From assembly GCF_014356525.2 (NCBI RefSeq), contig NC_052515.1, forward strand, positions 23,195,212-23,259,211: DNA of 64,000 bases, given 5' to 3'. The translations under genes were made by a program, and so were the position numbers. Below the pieces are notes generated by a model. That model saw nothing but the letters and a program-made list of their open reading frames with translations, was not told where the DNA came from and did not search any database. Within the stretch, counting starts at the first letter, position 1. Each line of letters starts with the position of its first letter. Origin of the DNA: Nilaparvata lugens. Taxonomy: Eukaryota; Arthropoda; Insecta; Hemiptera; Delphacidae. Below, piece after piece: positions 25,167-38,646 of this stretch.

Positions 25167-25303
25167 AAGATTGAAAATGTTGAAATGCATGGCTCTTTCC
25201 ATATAAGTTGGGAAGATAATTATTCGAATTGAAAATGTTCAAATAATTATCTTCCCAATATATATATGTGGAAAGAAACATGCATTTCAACATTTTCAAT
25301 CTT
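25167..25303. repeat. Foldback with about 60-bp arms
   Basis: AAGATTGAAAATGTTGAAAT / ATTTCAACATTTTCAATCTT and GGGAAGATAATTATT / AATAATTATCTTCCC with a short loop. Only a few mismatches. It is a small MITE or an inverted duplication. Confidence 0.75.
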
Positions 25304-25339
25304 GTAAAAGACGATAATTTGAACATTGTGCAACTCTTG

Positions 25340-25500
25340 TAGAAGAACAGATACTTTGAAGTACTACAAAAAAATACTCTGAAGAGGAATATTAAAAAAC
25401 TCTATGAAGAAATAATATTCAAAAATACTTTGGAGAAGAGTATTCTAAAATACTTACAAGAAAACTATTCAAAAATACTTTTGAGACAAATTCTTGAAAA
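25340..25500. repeat. Diverged tandem repeats
   Basis: Several imperfect units built on ATTCAAAAATACTTT(G)GAGA and GAAGA. Period irregular, roughly 25-35 bp. Confidence 0.4.
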
Positions 25501-26739
25501 CAAATCAATACAAAGATTCTGGTGTAAAGAGCCAAGTTTTCCACATAAAAAAAAATCCTTCATTCATTGAAATCCGCTGACTCTGAATGAACTTTGATTC
25601 AAATGAAGTAGTGATATAAATACAGTATGCAGTAGTTGTTGATGATAGAAGAGTAAATAAGAAGCTCTGTTTCATTTTGAGAGTTTATGATATCACAAAA
25701 ACTAGATTGAAGAGGAAGAAAAGGTAACATTAAGCGCTCATACATAATCAAAACTTCTAAATCAAGAAATAAACAACGATTGTTCAGAGCAATGTATTTG
25801 AATAGCGTCACCACCAACACACCAAACTCCAAAAAGAAATTTATGACCGTAAGTCGACTACTCAGCCTTGAAAGTATTTCGAGCAAATGTTTTCAAAAAG
25901 AAAACGGTTCTGACATTCAGTTAAGAGCTCAAGTTGTTTTGTTTTACAATGTAAGCACTTGAGGCCGATGCTACACTGTGCTGGGTGACTTGGCCAGAGA
26001 GACAAGTTTGCTTCACACCAATCAGCTGTTTTGAATTAAAATAAACTCTGGTTTAGATCGCCATGATGATCGCTATATTAATATTCTTCACAACATAAAT
26101 GTAAGTTATATTGTGTATTTTTGAACAATGCATTTTTCAATGATGAATTTTTATACTTGGAAGAGTGATCCTGATGGAGGACTGATCTCCAAATTGATAG
26201 CTGGTCTGGAATCACCATGAATTCTCCATGAGAACAGCTGTTTTGAGACTGAGAAAATTCCATTTTCTATGTTGATTTGAGGAGTTATGACCATCCAATC
26301 CCAAATAATCAAGTTTGAAGTGATACATTTCAATCCTTTATTTCGAGCAACGTATACTGGTTTTGATGTTCAAATTAATCTCTAATCATTCCTGGACAGT
26401 CTCCAAAATAAAACAGAAAAAACTCTGGAATGCTGCACCAACAAAGATCACACATCAAAAATCAGCTGATCATATGAGCTTGAAACAGCTCTTTTCATGT
26501 ATAATTTAATAATAATTTTGAAAAATCAATTTGGAGATAGTAAGAGTATACCATTCAAAGTATACTGCACCCTGAGAATGCCATTTAAAAATATAATATA
26601 TAGTTCTAAAATACACAATATCTACCTATAAATCTTCCCAATTCCAGAAAGAGAAAACATCTTGAAACAAAATAATACGATCTTATTTATACAGGATAGG
26701 AAAACAGACAATTCTATAGAATTGAGTTCATATGAGTTT

Positions 26740-26905
26740 TTTTTTCAATTTTTGTGTAGTTGATATTTTGGTAATTGTTCATATTAAATGAAAAAGACTA
26801 AGAAATTGTCAAAAAAGATTTATTGATACTTAGAAACCAGTCTTTCCAAGTATCAATAAATCTGTGGTTTTTTGACAATTTCTTATTCTTTTTCATTTAA
26901 TTTAT
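26740..26905. mobile_element. Foldback family B, copy 2 (shortened)
   Basis: Same ends and same one-sided flank as copy 1 (GATATTTTGGTAATTG, TTCATATTAAATG). The centre is reduced to an inverted pair around AGAAACCAGTCTTTCCAAG. The ATTGTCAATCTCTGATAA block is missing. Confidence 0.6.
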
Positions 26906-27371
26906 ATGAGTTCATAGAGTTCATGAATTTATTGTAGAGATTACTTCGTTTACAAGTTTTATGTGAGACTTCACTACCAAAATGAAATTGATTTTTCGAT
27001 AGAGTTCACAAAATTATACTGTACTTAAATTCAAAAAATCGAATAAAAAGAAACTTTTTCCAAATAATGAAGATGTTTCAAAATCTGAACAAGTTTGAAA
27101 CTTATTAAATCTTATTCAAACAAATCCTCCAATTAATCACGTGATAGTTTACGAAAATTACTATAGACTAATTGGTAGCAGAGCTATCATTCTTGCAACA
27201 AGAGAGCTGGTTGATAAAATCCGATATTTACGTTGAATTTATCAAATATTGCGTTAAAAATAACGTCGAGCATGGGCAATGGGCCAACATTTAACAAGCA
27301 ACATTTCAGTTGTGGGCGCGATATGAGAATCTATTAGCACTCAGCTCAAGCCACGCTTTGACGCCTCAACT

Positions 27372-27605
27372 CCAATAAGCTGTATCCACACCAAGTGCAA
27401 CTTTCAACTCAACTTGCAACTTCTTTCCTAGTCGCCAATAAGCTTTATCCACACCAAGTGCAACTTTCAACTCAGCTTGCAACTTCTTTTCTCCTCGCCA
27501 ATAAGATGTATCCACACTGCGTGCAATCTTCAACTCAACTTGCAACTTCTTTCCTCCTCTTGAAAGGCGACAACGTGTGCAACTTTCAAGTCGACTTGCA
27601 ACGTT
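27372..27605. repeat. 63-bp minisatellite, three and a half copies
   Basis: CCAATAAG starts units at 27372, 27435 and 27498, exactly 63 bp apart, with CAACTTTCAACTCAACTTGC inside each. A partial unit follows to about 27605. Because 63 is a multiple of three the repeat stays open in one frame (STQLATSFL repeated), but that frame begins with GTG rather than ATG and is probably not coding. Confidence 0.9.
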
Positions 27606-27975
27606 CCCTACTCAGCAATAAAGTCGATGAAGCTGTATCAAAGTTATGTGCAACATTCATCGATTCTATCATATTACAAAACTATCAAAACCGCCCAGCA
27701 GGCTTGAATTCAAAACTCCTATTCCAATTCATACAAAGGAACATTCACATTATTTTTGAACTGAACTATTCACATTTCAAACATGAAAACCTTTAATTTT
27801 TCAATTTAAAAATATTGATATGAGTCCATGAAATCAACACCCTAGACTTGCAAAATAAACATAAAAATCAACTGGCTCTTTCATCCCTCTATTTGAGTCT
27901 TCTTACCACGTTTACATGATACTAGTTTAGTTGACCGAGGACAATCGTACCTGTTTACACATTGTCAGTTCATCC

Positions 27976-28471
27976 TATAAGCCTGGTTTTTCACTAGTAG
28001 AGTTAGTGGTCTAGTAACTGGCATACTTACTCTACCGAGCTAACTCTACTCTAATTACTTGGTCGGGGAACTGCTTTTACTACAATTGAGAATAGTAGGT
28101 AATAAAGTGTGATGTCTAGTGAACAGAACTAACCTTAAAATGTCAACAATTTTTAATAAATTAACACTTTTTTATAAATTTATACTTTTTAATAAATAAT
28201 AATACTTCTTAAACTTGATAGCTTACGGCACGACTCTACTACTCTATAAGCTCGAGACTGATTTCATTAGCATAGTAGTGGTAGAGTAGAGTGACAAGCG
28301 GTGGTGGAGGAAGGCAAGTGGTAGAGTACTATCCCACGGTGATATCCCACTCTACTCTACTAAAAACTAGTACTCTACCATGAACGTTTTCATTGGGAGA
28401 GTTCACAAGACAGTTAGTACTTACCCATGGAACTCTACCACTAACTCTACTAATGAAAACGAGAGGCTATA
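27976..28471. mobile_element. Element with inverted ends rich in CTCTAC motifs
   Basis: TATAAGCCTGGTTTTTCACT then AGTAGAGTTAGTGG is inverted against CCACTAACTCTACTAATG then AAAACGAGAGGCTATA. The interior repeats ACTCTAC/GTAGAGT many times on both strands. The element is 496 bp and noncoding. Confidence 0.6.
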
Positions 28472-29303
28472 ATGCTGGATCAAACGTGTGTACATAAGAA
28501 TACTATCATAATTTAGAAATTCAGCTTATTATACATTTTCTGTGGGGGCGACTTTTCTGGACCACAATTCTATTTAAATACACAAGCTTTTTACCACCAG
28601 AGGTAGGTCAAGAACGGGCAGGAGCTTTGAAAGTGTTTGCATGACACTGACGGAGCTGATGTTAGACTCCAGATGCTATATCACATCAAATCGTTTATTG
28701 CACAAAAAATGCATAGTACAATAAATAATCTTTTTGAATATCGAGATTTACTTAAAACTGTCAACATTACGCAATTGAATAACATCATTGCTAAAAGTTC
28801 TTTTTTCCGCTTTTGTGATTGTAAAAATCATACTTAATTGAATTAAGTAACACTACAGTATAATTAGTGTTTATGATGCTATCTATCTAGAGAAAGTTGG
28901 AATAGAATTGAAAAATCAATCGTTTATTGAATGAATAAGCTACCTTAAGCAAACCTTGAAGAGGCTGCTTGACAAGGTACCATACAACTAATTAATACAA
29001 CTAGCAAAGTCAACTATATATCCAGATTCAATAACATTGGCAAAAACTGCATATTAAACCATTTACCAGATTGAATCTCTAATGTTGAGGCATGCAACAT
29101 GTATGTTTCTATCCCGTGCAACATGAGGCATGCATCTCGATGACTGAATGTTCACTGAGACCGGATCTACAACAAGCCATCCAACCGCACGACATTCAAA
29201 TATCTCACATTCTGATTTTTTTCAACCGATATCGTCCACAACCACACAGCTGCAAACTGTACCGGTTTTTGCATTTCACGAAAAACAACAAAAAGAAGAG
29301 ACA

Positions 29304-29475
29304 TGAGGAGTAGGAGGAGGAGGAGGAGGAGGAGGAGGAGGAGGAGGTGGAGGAGAAACATGGGAAGGAGAAAGAATGAGAAGAAAGATGAGATGGTGGA
29401 TTATGTATGATGATGATGATGAGGGAGAGAGGAGGAGGAGGAGGAGGAGTAAGAGGAGGAGGACGATGTGGAGGA
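29304..29475. repeat. GGA-rich purine tract
   Basis: GGA/GAG repeats on the plus strand in two blocks, separated by a short ATG-rich stretch. The long Leu- and Pro-rich minus-strand frames here are artefacts of the repeat. Confidence 0.85.
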
Positions 29476-30063
29476 GAAACATAGAAAGGAGGTGACAGGA
29501 GGTGAAACAGAGAAGAAGAAAAATGAAAAGGAGATGAAGAAGAATTCTATCAAAGCCAAGTGAATGTGAAAACTGAGTTACAAATCTCATTTTTCGTTAG
29601 GTCATTCCCCTAATAGTTTAAATAAAGATAAAATGCTTTGATAAGGTTCGAAAAAGAGCTTTAGATCATTTTTTCATCCCCATTATAAGAAATTATAATG
29701 GAATGAATTTATATTAAAGTATAAAAAACTCTTTACTGCTCCTATAAGATAAACGTTTGTAAATCTAAGAACGTACGTTAATCTATGTACTTCAATAATT
29801 GAATTTGAATTTCTAATCAAAATTAATATTTCTTCAGTTTAAATGGAGGAAGGGAAAATGATCAATATAGTCACAACAGGTCACATAGTGTGATATCAAA
29901 TTATAATGGAGGTGATCCCTGACAAAAAACACAATGTTATACTTGTAGAGTCACTGTGTAGTGATAAGTCATAAGCCCAATGATCACAAATTTATACATC
30001 TATGAAGCTGTATAAATTTCTCCTCTTTCTTTTGTCTTTCTTTCCTCTTTCTCCTCCACGTGC

Positions 30064-30189
30064 CAGTTGCACAACAGCCGGTTAAATTTTAACCGTGATT
30101 AATTACACGAGAACCAATATGAGAAGCCATCTAAACGCCTTTTCGTGAAATTAATCACGGTTAAAATTTAACCGGCTGTTGTGCAACTG
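30064..30189. mobile_element. Foldback family D, copy 1
   Basis: CAGTTGCACAACAGCCGGTT then AAATTTTAACCGTGATTAA is inverted against the matching right half. The centre is GAACCAATATGAGAAG. The arms pair over about 50 bp. Confidence 0.8.
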
Positions 30190-31426
30190 TGCCCAAGTTT
30201 CTTTCTTTCTTATTCAGAATCCCTTCAATCGTTCAAAATTAGGTGAATGAGAAGCATTGATATTGTTTATGAGGAATCCTGACGGTTTGAAGTGAATATC
30301 ACTAAATATGAAGAATTATTATGTAAATCAGTACACATCTTCAAAACACAGTTAACTTGTAATAAATATGACAAGAGAATAATGTTTCATACAACGATAA
30401 AAAGATAGACAGTTGCAGTGAATAAAAAGATAATTGAATGTTTCGAAAATCTAATGGAATTTTTTTACTTTCCTGTCTCATCGCATTGACTGAGTCAAAC
30501 TTATCAATGATAATGTAAAGGTCATGCGACATTTACAAAGATAGGTTGCATTTAAATTTAATTATGAGAATAAATTTTTCTACGACTATTGTCCAATATC
30601 TATGAGAAAGGCGGGGAAAATCAGAGAGTTGAGTAATAATACAGTATAATTATTGATTAAAATAATTTCAATTACTTTATTCTGATTAATTATTAATATT
30701 ATTTCGTATTATTCTCTGTGTTTAAAATAATTTTCAGTAGGCCAAGCTAGTGAATGAAAAGGGGGACAGATAGAGAAAAGCAGAGAGAAAGAATAATTGT
30801 TCTAGAATGGAAAGAAGTGAAGATTCACTTTCCAATTTCAATATCATAATACAGAACTCAAGTTTATGACACAAAATTAATAACAAAAGTATGATAAGAG
30901 ATAGCATAAGTATAGTAATAAGTAATAACAGAAGTAAGATAAATACAGTAGTGATAACAGATAAAGGAGAGAAAGATAAGAATGAATCATTCTTATATTG
31001 GTGAGTGATGTTGACTTCTGGGTTATGGTGGATATTCCATATTTAATTAAATCATTGATCGGAGATCAAAACAATTGTTCAACGTAATCTAATGTTGTTA
31101 TCATAACCGTAATATTCCGATAGTGAATCACATTCATTAATAGAGAAAGTCTTGTTGATTATGATTGTGACCATTGGAGTTGACCGTAAACAAAAATTAG
31201 AACAATGACACTGCCAAACGTTATCCAACCTATCAATAACTTATCACAATATCAATAACTGAAAATATATAACAGAATAAACATTAAAACGTTGATTGTG
31301 ATTATTAGAACGAGTTTTCAATTACAGTGACCTGCATTTGAATGAATTCAGATGAATTTCTAGTGATTTTTACTTTGAAATTTACCCGTATTACTCCGCC
31401 CTTATTAAAGGCAAATTATTCAATTT

Positions 31427-31557
31427 TATAATAATAATACTGAGGGTGATGCCCACATAAGCTATTGGGTTTGTGCGTGGGTAATAAGTGAGAGGGATGA
31501 TGATGATGAGAGATGACGACTACTTTTTAGGTAGTCGGGACCGACGACTAATCGTCT
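31427..31557 (-). mobile_element. SINE 3' part with shared tail, second copy
   Basis: Same order of blocks as 15102-15228: GTCGTCGGTCCCGACTACCT, CATCATCATCATCC, ATTACCCACGCACAA, TATGTGGGCATCACCC and TATTATTATT on the minus strand. It differs from the other copy at only a few positions, so the two are fairly young. Confidence 0.6.
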
Positions 31558-32879
31558 CCTCTGAAAGACGGGAATAATTGTTATTCCTATTCAAATTTCA
31601 AATGCAATATTCAAAGGTAACGAGAAATATATAGATGATTTTGAAGGATACAAGAGAAAAATACAGTACTGATAATAATAAATATATCATTCATTGTACA
31701 CACAGCAAAATACCTCACACCAACAGATATTGCATTATCAAATTTTTCATTGAAGTTTTTCACATAATTTGATTGGGAATTTAGTTTTGCACATTATGTG
31801 TATGTTTTAGCGATATGGAGATCCAAATAATATCTTGTGATGCAATACAAAGTCAAAATAGTTTATTTATTGATTAAGATTTGCTAAATCATCATTCTCA
31901 ATTGTAATGTTGTGCTAATTCATTTAATGCACATTAATATTAACAGTTTACACGCTTTATGATAACAAATGAATGAAACAATAATTTATTCGACCATCGC
32001 ACCATGTTCCATGTACAATCAAATTAAGTCAATAGGAAGCAATAACACATCAGAACTTTTATTGTAACTGATTTCAATAAATTGTACTGTACTTCAAGTA
32101 TTGAAAAGTTTGAGATGAATATTTTCACGATTTTCCATTTTTCACGCTTAGCACGGCTACAGTCTCAGTGCTATAACACAAGCAGTTGCGTCTTCATTGA
32201 AGTATATCAATTAAATTAAATTCAAATGATTTATCATGTATCATGGCATATTTATCAATAGTCAAGAGCTAGTTGGATTATTCTTTCGGGACTGTTTCTT
32301 TATTGAAGAATCTTAACTAAATGTTTCAACTAGGTTGTGATAGTATTCAGTATTCTCAACTTTCAGACGAGTTGATCAAATTCAACTTCAAATAAACAAA
32401 ACAATGGGACATAAAACTAGCAGAAACTAATAAAAAAATAATGACTGAATCAAACTGGTTTTGATTTCGACTTCTAACTTCGCAATCATACTGAGATTTG
32501 AACTGAAAATCGTAATAATGACAACAAAATTTCTTCCAGAGTAAGTTATAGAAATATAATCGAGTCTTGAGTCCATCTATAAGCCCAATATCTATCTACT
32601 ACATGTGATGTAAAATTGTCGGGAATTTAAGATTGAGAAAATATACCCAGGGATTTTGTAATTTGCATTTTTTGTAATTGATAACTTTAGTCTGCATGTC
32701 AATGGGGAAGAAATATTCTCGAAAAATCATAGATTCCTGGGAATTTAGAACTTTTAAGCAGAATGACTAAAAATGCATTCTTTCATTGAACCAAGTAGCA
32801 ATCACAAGTTATAAGTTGGAAGTTGTAAGTTATATAAAAATGATTAAAATAAATAACTTTGAACTTGATTATTATGCTT

Positions 32880-33060
32880 ATGATCAAGATTATGATTGTT
32901 ACGATCATGATGATTATGTTAAAGTGATAACCATCATGATGATTATGATAATTATTGTGATTAGGATCATGGTAATTATAATTATTGTTATGATGATGAT
33001 TATTTTAATATATGGTATGGTCATGATGATTATGATTATGATCATTTTTGGAAAAAATGA
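32880..33060. repeat. ATGATT-type imperfect microsatellite
   Basis: Irregular ATGATT/ATGATG/ATTATG units over about 180 bp, giving a meaningless Met/Ile-rich frame. Confidence 0.7.
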
Positions 33061-33671
33061 CAACTAATAAGGTATGAATAATTCCTAGATGCCTGACATT
33101 ACAAACATTAAAAATTAACTGAATTGAAAGATATTTTGAAATGTTCAATCTTTGCCTCAAATCCTCTCCATTTTTCCTCAGTTTCCTGACAGCATTCAAA
33201 TCGTTTCAAACCAGCAAAACTCACCTAAGCTTATTTGACAATTATCTATACATATTTTTTAGCCCATCTATTAGTTCTACACCTATTTTTTCTCCCACAT
33301 TTTTTCTAGCCATACATTCTACCTACGTCAGTATTACATTATCACAGGCAAGAACAATCACGTTCAAAAGCAACAAGCACGTCCATAATCAAAGTGAACA
33401 TAATCATTCTCCCACAAAATTCACACGAAATGTTTCTAGTATTTTTAGTAGCATACCAAATAGACTATAGCATCACATTTTCACCATTATATACTTCAAA
33501 TCTGTTCCTCCTTTTCAATGTTTTTTTTTTATAAAAAGAACTAGGAACAAGATCTCCATAATCTATAAGTCACAACCTGCTGCTAAGTTTATAATGTACC
33601 GATGATGGTTTGATAATTCGTTTAGTAGCTTGGATTGAACACTGTCTATGTACCAATGTGCATAACATTGG

Positions 33672-33774
33672 TAATAAAAACAATATAAAAACTTGTAGTA
33701 CCCTTTTATTAAAACATTTTAAAAACTTTAAACTTTAATGTATGGTACTACAAGTTTTTATATTGTTTTTATTA
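33672..33774. repeat. Hairpin repeat
   Basis: TAATAAAAACAATATAAAAA then CTTGTAGTACC is inverted against GGTACTACAAG then TTTTTATATTGTTTTTATTA, around a 40-bp AT-rich loop. Confidence 0.75.
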
Positions 33775-34635
33775 ATTTGAATAAAGTAGCCCATAGTGAT
33801 TTTATAACATTAGTAGTATTTGATAAGCTAAGTAGTATTTAATTATCCTCGTATATGAGATCCAAATTACCATAATCATACTATCATAACCTGATCATAC
33901 TGACCATAACCTAGCTTACTCAGCCTACTATTGAGTGTTTATAAAATAAAATAGACTAGTAAATATACTTTGGTAATTCGTTTAGTAGAGAGAAAACTTT
34001 CTATGCAGCAAATAACAGTACAGAATTTGTGTATTTCATAAGCGGTCATCACCCACCTCAATACAGGAACAAGCTTTCAAGATAGTAAATAGTTTTGTTT
34101 TCATATAGAAGAAAGAATTTGGAATGTCATTAGGCTAACAACTAATATCCCACCTAGGCTAGCTGTCCATCAACTAAAAGCGATCTGATATTTATTTAAC
34201 GTCATAGCACAGTGCCTATAAGACGTTCCAATGCTATATAATTGTACACCAGAGGTTGTGTGAATTTCCATTACCTAAGGGTCAGTCGCACAAATTAGAA
34301 GATTCAAAGTTGATTGAAGAATGGATTGAAGAAAGTTGAAGAATGGATTTTTTGTTATGCTGGGATTCTTTTTGAAGAACTATTTCTTCTTCTAACCATC
34401 TTACCACTTTTTTAGGTAATGCTTGATATTCTAAATTTGAAGTCTAGTATCTTTACGTGAAAGTTTCGTTGAATGGATTTTACAAGTTTATTTTTAGTTC
34501 TTAAATATAATCACTTGAGAGCTGCTCATCACTTACATACAGTATTCTTTTTAATCACTGATTACAGAATAAATTGTAGAATTCAAGCTATTTGAATAAG
34601 GTATTCAATACGTTACTGTACTATTACAGTATTCT

Positions 34636-34720
34636 TCTCTCTCACTCTCTCTCTTTTCTCTCGCCTTTCTCTCTCTCCACTCTCTCTTTCTTTTCTCTCG
34701 CCTCTCTCTCTCTTTTCTTT
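34636..34720. repeat. CT-rich tract
   Basis: CTCTCT runs interrupted by TTTTCTCTCGCC, which itself appears twice. Confidence 0.85.
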
Positions 34721-35036
34721 GTATTTATGCCAAAGTGAAAAATATATAATAACATACTTTCAAATATCATGGTATTTCAATTTTGAGTTGCATTTACATC
34801 AGTCACATACATGAGCCTTGAAGATTTGTAAAAAATTATGATTGAATAGAATACATTGAAAATGATAACAAATATTATAATCTAATTCGGGAATAGTTTA
34901 TTCTCTCTTCCACTTAAATTCAAATTTCTCCTCTCAGAAACCCCTTCAAGACTAGAACCAGAGGGAAAAAAATCAATGTATAATTGGTATAAGGACATGA
35001 GATATAAGGTATACACACCCAACAGTATCTTTACTT

Positions 35037-35219
35037 AAATGAAAAAGACTAAGAAATTGTCAAAAAACTATTGTCAAGTTTATCAGAGATTGACAATGGT
35101 GTAATAACCGAAACCGGTCTTTCTAAGTATAATAATTCTGTGTTTTTTGACAATTTCTTAGTCTTTTTCATTTAATATGAATAACTTACACAATATCAAC
35201 TTCTCAACTACACAAAAAG
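35037..35219. mobile_element. Foldback family B, copy 3
   Basis: Inverse orientation to copy 1: the shared flank (CAATATCAACTTCTCAACTA) is on the right. It contains TATCAGAGATTGACAATGG and AACCGAAACCGGTCTTTC. Arms AGAAATTGTC / GACAATTTCT are intact. Confidence 0.65.
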
Positions 35220-36880
35220 TATCTTTACTCTATGCTATGAAGGTGAGTGTAAGCATTTTATTCATTTTGAATAGCATAGACGGGTGAACAATTGGTGTGG
35301 AGTATTGTAAAAATGGTAATCGATAATTAACTGATCGATTCAGTAACACAATTTTTACAAAATGAATGAACCAGATTAACAAACAGTGAAGAAAATGTAC
35401 GTCAAACACCTTTAAAATAGGCAAATTAACGTCACAAATAAGTTGGCGATATCAACCTGGTCAACTACTAGCAATATATTACAGTTTTCCTCGTGTGATG
35501 TTAATTGATATTCCAGATTATTAATTGGCTATTGTCTTCCAAGGAACACCGTTAATTGAATTCAGCCGTGCTATACTATCTACGACAAGAGTAGTAGTCT
35601 GTTGGGAGATACGACCTACAAAGGATTCTGCTCTAATGACTGCGATCGATTCAAACTAATTAACAACTAACGAATTTCCGTGCTTCGAGTAAAACATCAT
35701 TTCAACCAAAAAATTAAGGATCAAATAATGTAGATTTAATAATAAACTATAATAGAAACAATTCTAGAATATAGTTACATTATAATCTGGGAACCATATT
35801 GAACCTTTCTTGAAACAGAATCATCAAAATTAACGAATAAATGAAATTACAAATTAAATTGATCAGTCAAAGACATCAATCTTTGAACTCAATAGACAAT
35901 GACTGAAAGTTGATTTAAACATCGATTACTTTTCTTCGTTGAGAAATTAGAAGACACACGTTTTGCTAATTTGAACAAGAATAAATTCCACATTTATACC
36001 GTAACCGCCACTTGTGGAATACAGTGTATGTAGACATATGACATTTGAATTCTGCTCTTCTATTTTCGTTGAATTCAAGGTAGCAAGTTGTCAGGGCTGA
36101 CATTTCCATAATTCCATCTTCTAAATTCAGCAATATTGGATCTCCTTTTATTCTCAAATCAAGATGCATTTCAAGTTAGATTTCCGTTGAAGCAACATTT
36201 TTCAACTACTTATTACGCATCTTATTCAATTTACATTGATATATCAATCCAAATTCGAACATTGAGAAACAGCTATTCATGAAGAGCCTGACATCTTGAA
36301 ACTCAATGGCCTGAGTTTTATTCAGTGTACTCTATTATCAAAAAAACTGTGATTATACTCTAGTTATGTATACAGTATCTTTGTTCAACCAACGAAATCT
36401 GAACAGAATTCATCTATTTCAACGTAAGAATCGCGATTTGAAGTGAAATCAGCTCTGTACAATGCGATCGATTTTCTAGATCAAATTAGAAAAAGAGATT
36501 TTATTTTGAAACTCTGGTTTTGCAAGAGCTAAACAATTATACTGATTATAACTAACCAAGATAGCCACTACAAAAAGAATCATAGTTATTTGATTCAACG
36601 AATAATGAGGATTTCTGAAACACCAGATTGTACATTTTAATGAAAAGTCTATCACATTTTCTACAAAACTTTCCAATATAGATTTCCAAATTTAAAAACG
36701 AATTCATTTCATAAAGTAGGCTACAATATTTTTAGTGGGCCTAAACAATTGCTATAGACAGGAGCAAAACGTTCATGGCTAAAATAGTCCCTCTTCCAAT
36801 TTAAATTACAGTACCTTCCAATTTACAATGATTATTGTATCTACATGATGTTTCATTAGATTCGGTCCTAGTTGGCTAGT

Positions 36881-37220
36881 TATCGGCCCTAATTCAAAGA
36901 ACTTTGAATCCTCCCACTCCCAAGCCTATAAATATTCTGGAAACAATCTGCTTTTTAAAAGAATACATAAATGAATTCAATAAAGAAACATTTCACCAAT
37001 ATTCGACCAGATATAGAAATAATTTGAGAGATGATGCACACCGAAGTAGGCCTACTATGTATGAGCGAGGGGTAAGGAGTTCAGGTATCCGGATGTACAA
37101 TTTATTGCCATCTCACATAAAAGAAACGTCTCACATAAAGTTTTCAGACTTTTATTGAAAAAAGAGCTGCTATCCATATGTGCCTACTCAGTGGAGGAAT
37201 ATAAAGATTTTTACAAACCT
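36881..37220 (+). mobile_element. Jockey/CR1-like LINE 3' coding fragment
   Basis: Reads KPINILETICFLKEYI, HQYSTRYRNNLRDDAHR, then GIRMYNLLPSHIKE, a stop, and KKELLSICAYSVEEYKDF. The order HxYxTR, GI-x-YN-LP and YSVEEY is the familiar C-terminal end of Jockey/CR1 reverse transcriptases. It is truncated upstream and carries at least one in-frame stop. Confidence 0.8.
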
Positions 37221-38270
37221 CAAGATGGAGGTTTAAGGAGATAGATAACATTTTACTGTTTGATTAATGACAAATTGCAAATCATTATACCCTTTTACAG
37301 GTGGTCAGTAGATGTAGTAATAATATTAATAATTGATTTTTCAAATCATATTCGTTATACTGTGATTTACACTACAGTCCAAATGATTATTGATGATTAT
37401 CTGCATGATGGTTTATTGTATTTTTCAAATCATAAGTGTGAATAAATGTAATGAAAATACTAATTCAAGAAAATGTTAATCGGCACGCGGCTTATTACAG
37501 AAGACATCTGACCGCTTCAAAATCTCGAGGCCAATACGATAAAAACGGTAAAACAAACCTGAGGAGCTACAACATGATACAGATAGTACTTGTGAGTGAG
37601 AGAGAGAGAGGGAACGAAGAGAGCGAGTGAGAGACGAAAAGAGAGTGAAAATATTATTAGCAACGTGTCTAAATGTCAAGCAGCAGCAGCAATACTGAGG
37701 GGCGGATCCGCGTCTGGTTACTTACTTTTTTTAATCTATCAAGTCTCCACACGAATACATTATTAGCTGACGTAATGCCTGCCTATGTGGAATAATCTTT
37801 TAAATCACAAACTGCTTTTAATCTGGACCTCAACAACCTATAATTGTCAAGAAATCCTTAGAATTATGAATTCGACAATTCAATTGTCTAACAAGATAAT
37901 CACTGACGTGATATTCTTAAAATTAGACATTCTCATTGCAGTGATTTAAATATCATGTGTTGAGTAATAATGATCAAACGATATAATAAACTTTTTCGAT
38001 AAAAAGAGTAAATAATTCAATGCTGAACTAAAGTGATTTTTCTAGAGATGAGCCCAAAATAGCATACTTATGACATTTTTGAGACTTCTTACTTCATTGA
38101 TTACTATTTCAGTAATCAATAATCATAACGAGCATTTTCTGAAGGTGATACAGAAAATACTGCATCCTTTCCTCTACGGTGATATCCAAGTGACACAGGA
38201 GTTTGAGTTTCTAGTTGAATTGCGAAAGGACAATGATAAAACGAATCTATAAGGAAAATCAACTTCAAAC

Positions 38271-38646
38271 TATAGTGAGGTCCACGTTATAATGGCAGTG
38301 TATGATTGGCAATGGTATTGATATACTTGTCTATCATTCAACAAAGCGGATAGCGCTATCTCTTTCTCGCTTTGCTCGGTTACCAGAACGTCTTTTAACA
38401 ATGTAGAATTAATAATTAATCAACAAAACATTCAATCTTAATTATGAAAATTAATTACGACATTATTGAAAAATCTAATTTATTGCTAAGTTAAATAAAA
38501 TTGATTAAAAACAAGAATGAACAGTTAATATTACATCAATAAACCTGTATCAGCTACCGTCTATAGAAGGCATTGACAAGACAGAGGATCGGCAACGTTT
38601 TTCTCGTATCTTTCTCCACTGCCATTATAACATGAACCTCACTATA
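38271..38646. mobile_element. TATAGTGAGG-ended element, intact copy
   Basis: The element is 376 bp with inverted ends (TATAGTGAGGTCCACG / GAACCTCACTATA) and TATAATGGCAGT / ACTGCCATTATA just inside. The interior is AT-rich and noncoding. It is the reverse-oriented relative of 8518-9273. Confidence 0.75.

Noticed and set aside
25167..25303. A microRNA precursor
   Set aside because: The arms, about 60 bp each and nearly perfect, are too long and even, and look like a small foldback element.
29276..29590. Leu- and Pro-rich minus-strand open frame
   Set aside because: It is the translation of a GGA purine repeat and has no credible context.
32786..33067. Met/Ile-rich open frame
   Set aside because: It is produced by the ATGATT microsatellite.
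33141..33470. 109-residue open frame with ATG
   Set aside because: Ser/Phe/Thr-rich low-complexity translation of CT-rich DNA, with no recognisable motif.
36904..37158. A host gene of 84 residues
   Set aside because: The motifs are those of a LINE reverse transcriptase C-terminus, with in-frame damage.
38070..38252. 60-residue frame with protein-like ending
   Set aside because: Short, unrecognised, directly next to a MITE and without splice support.
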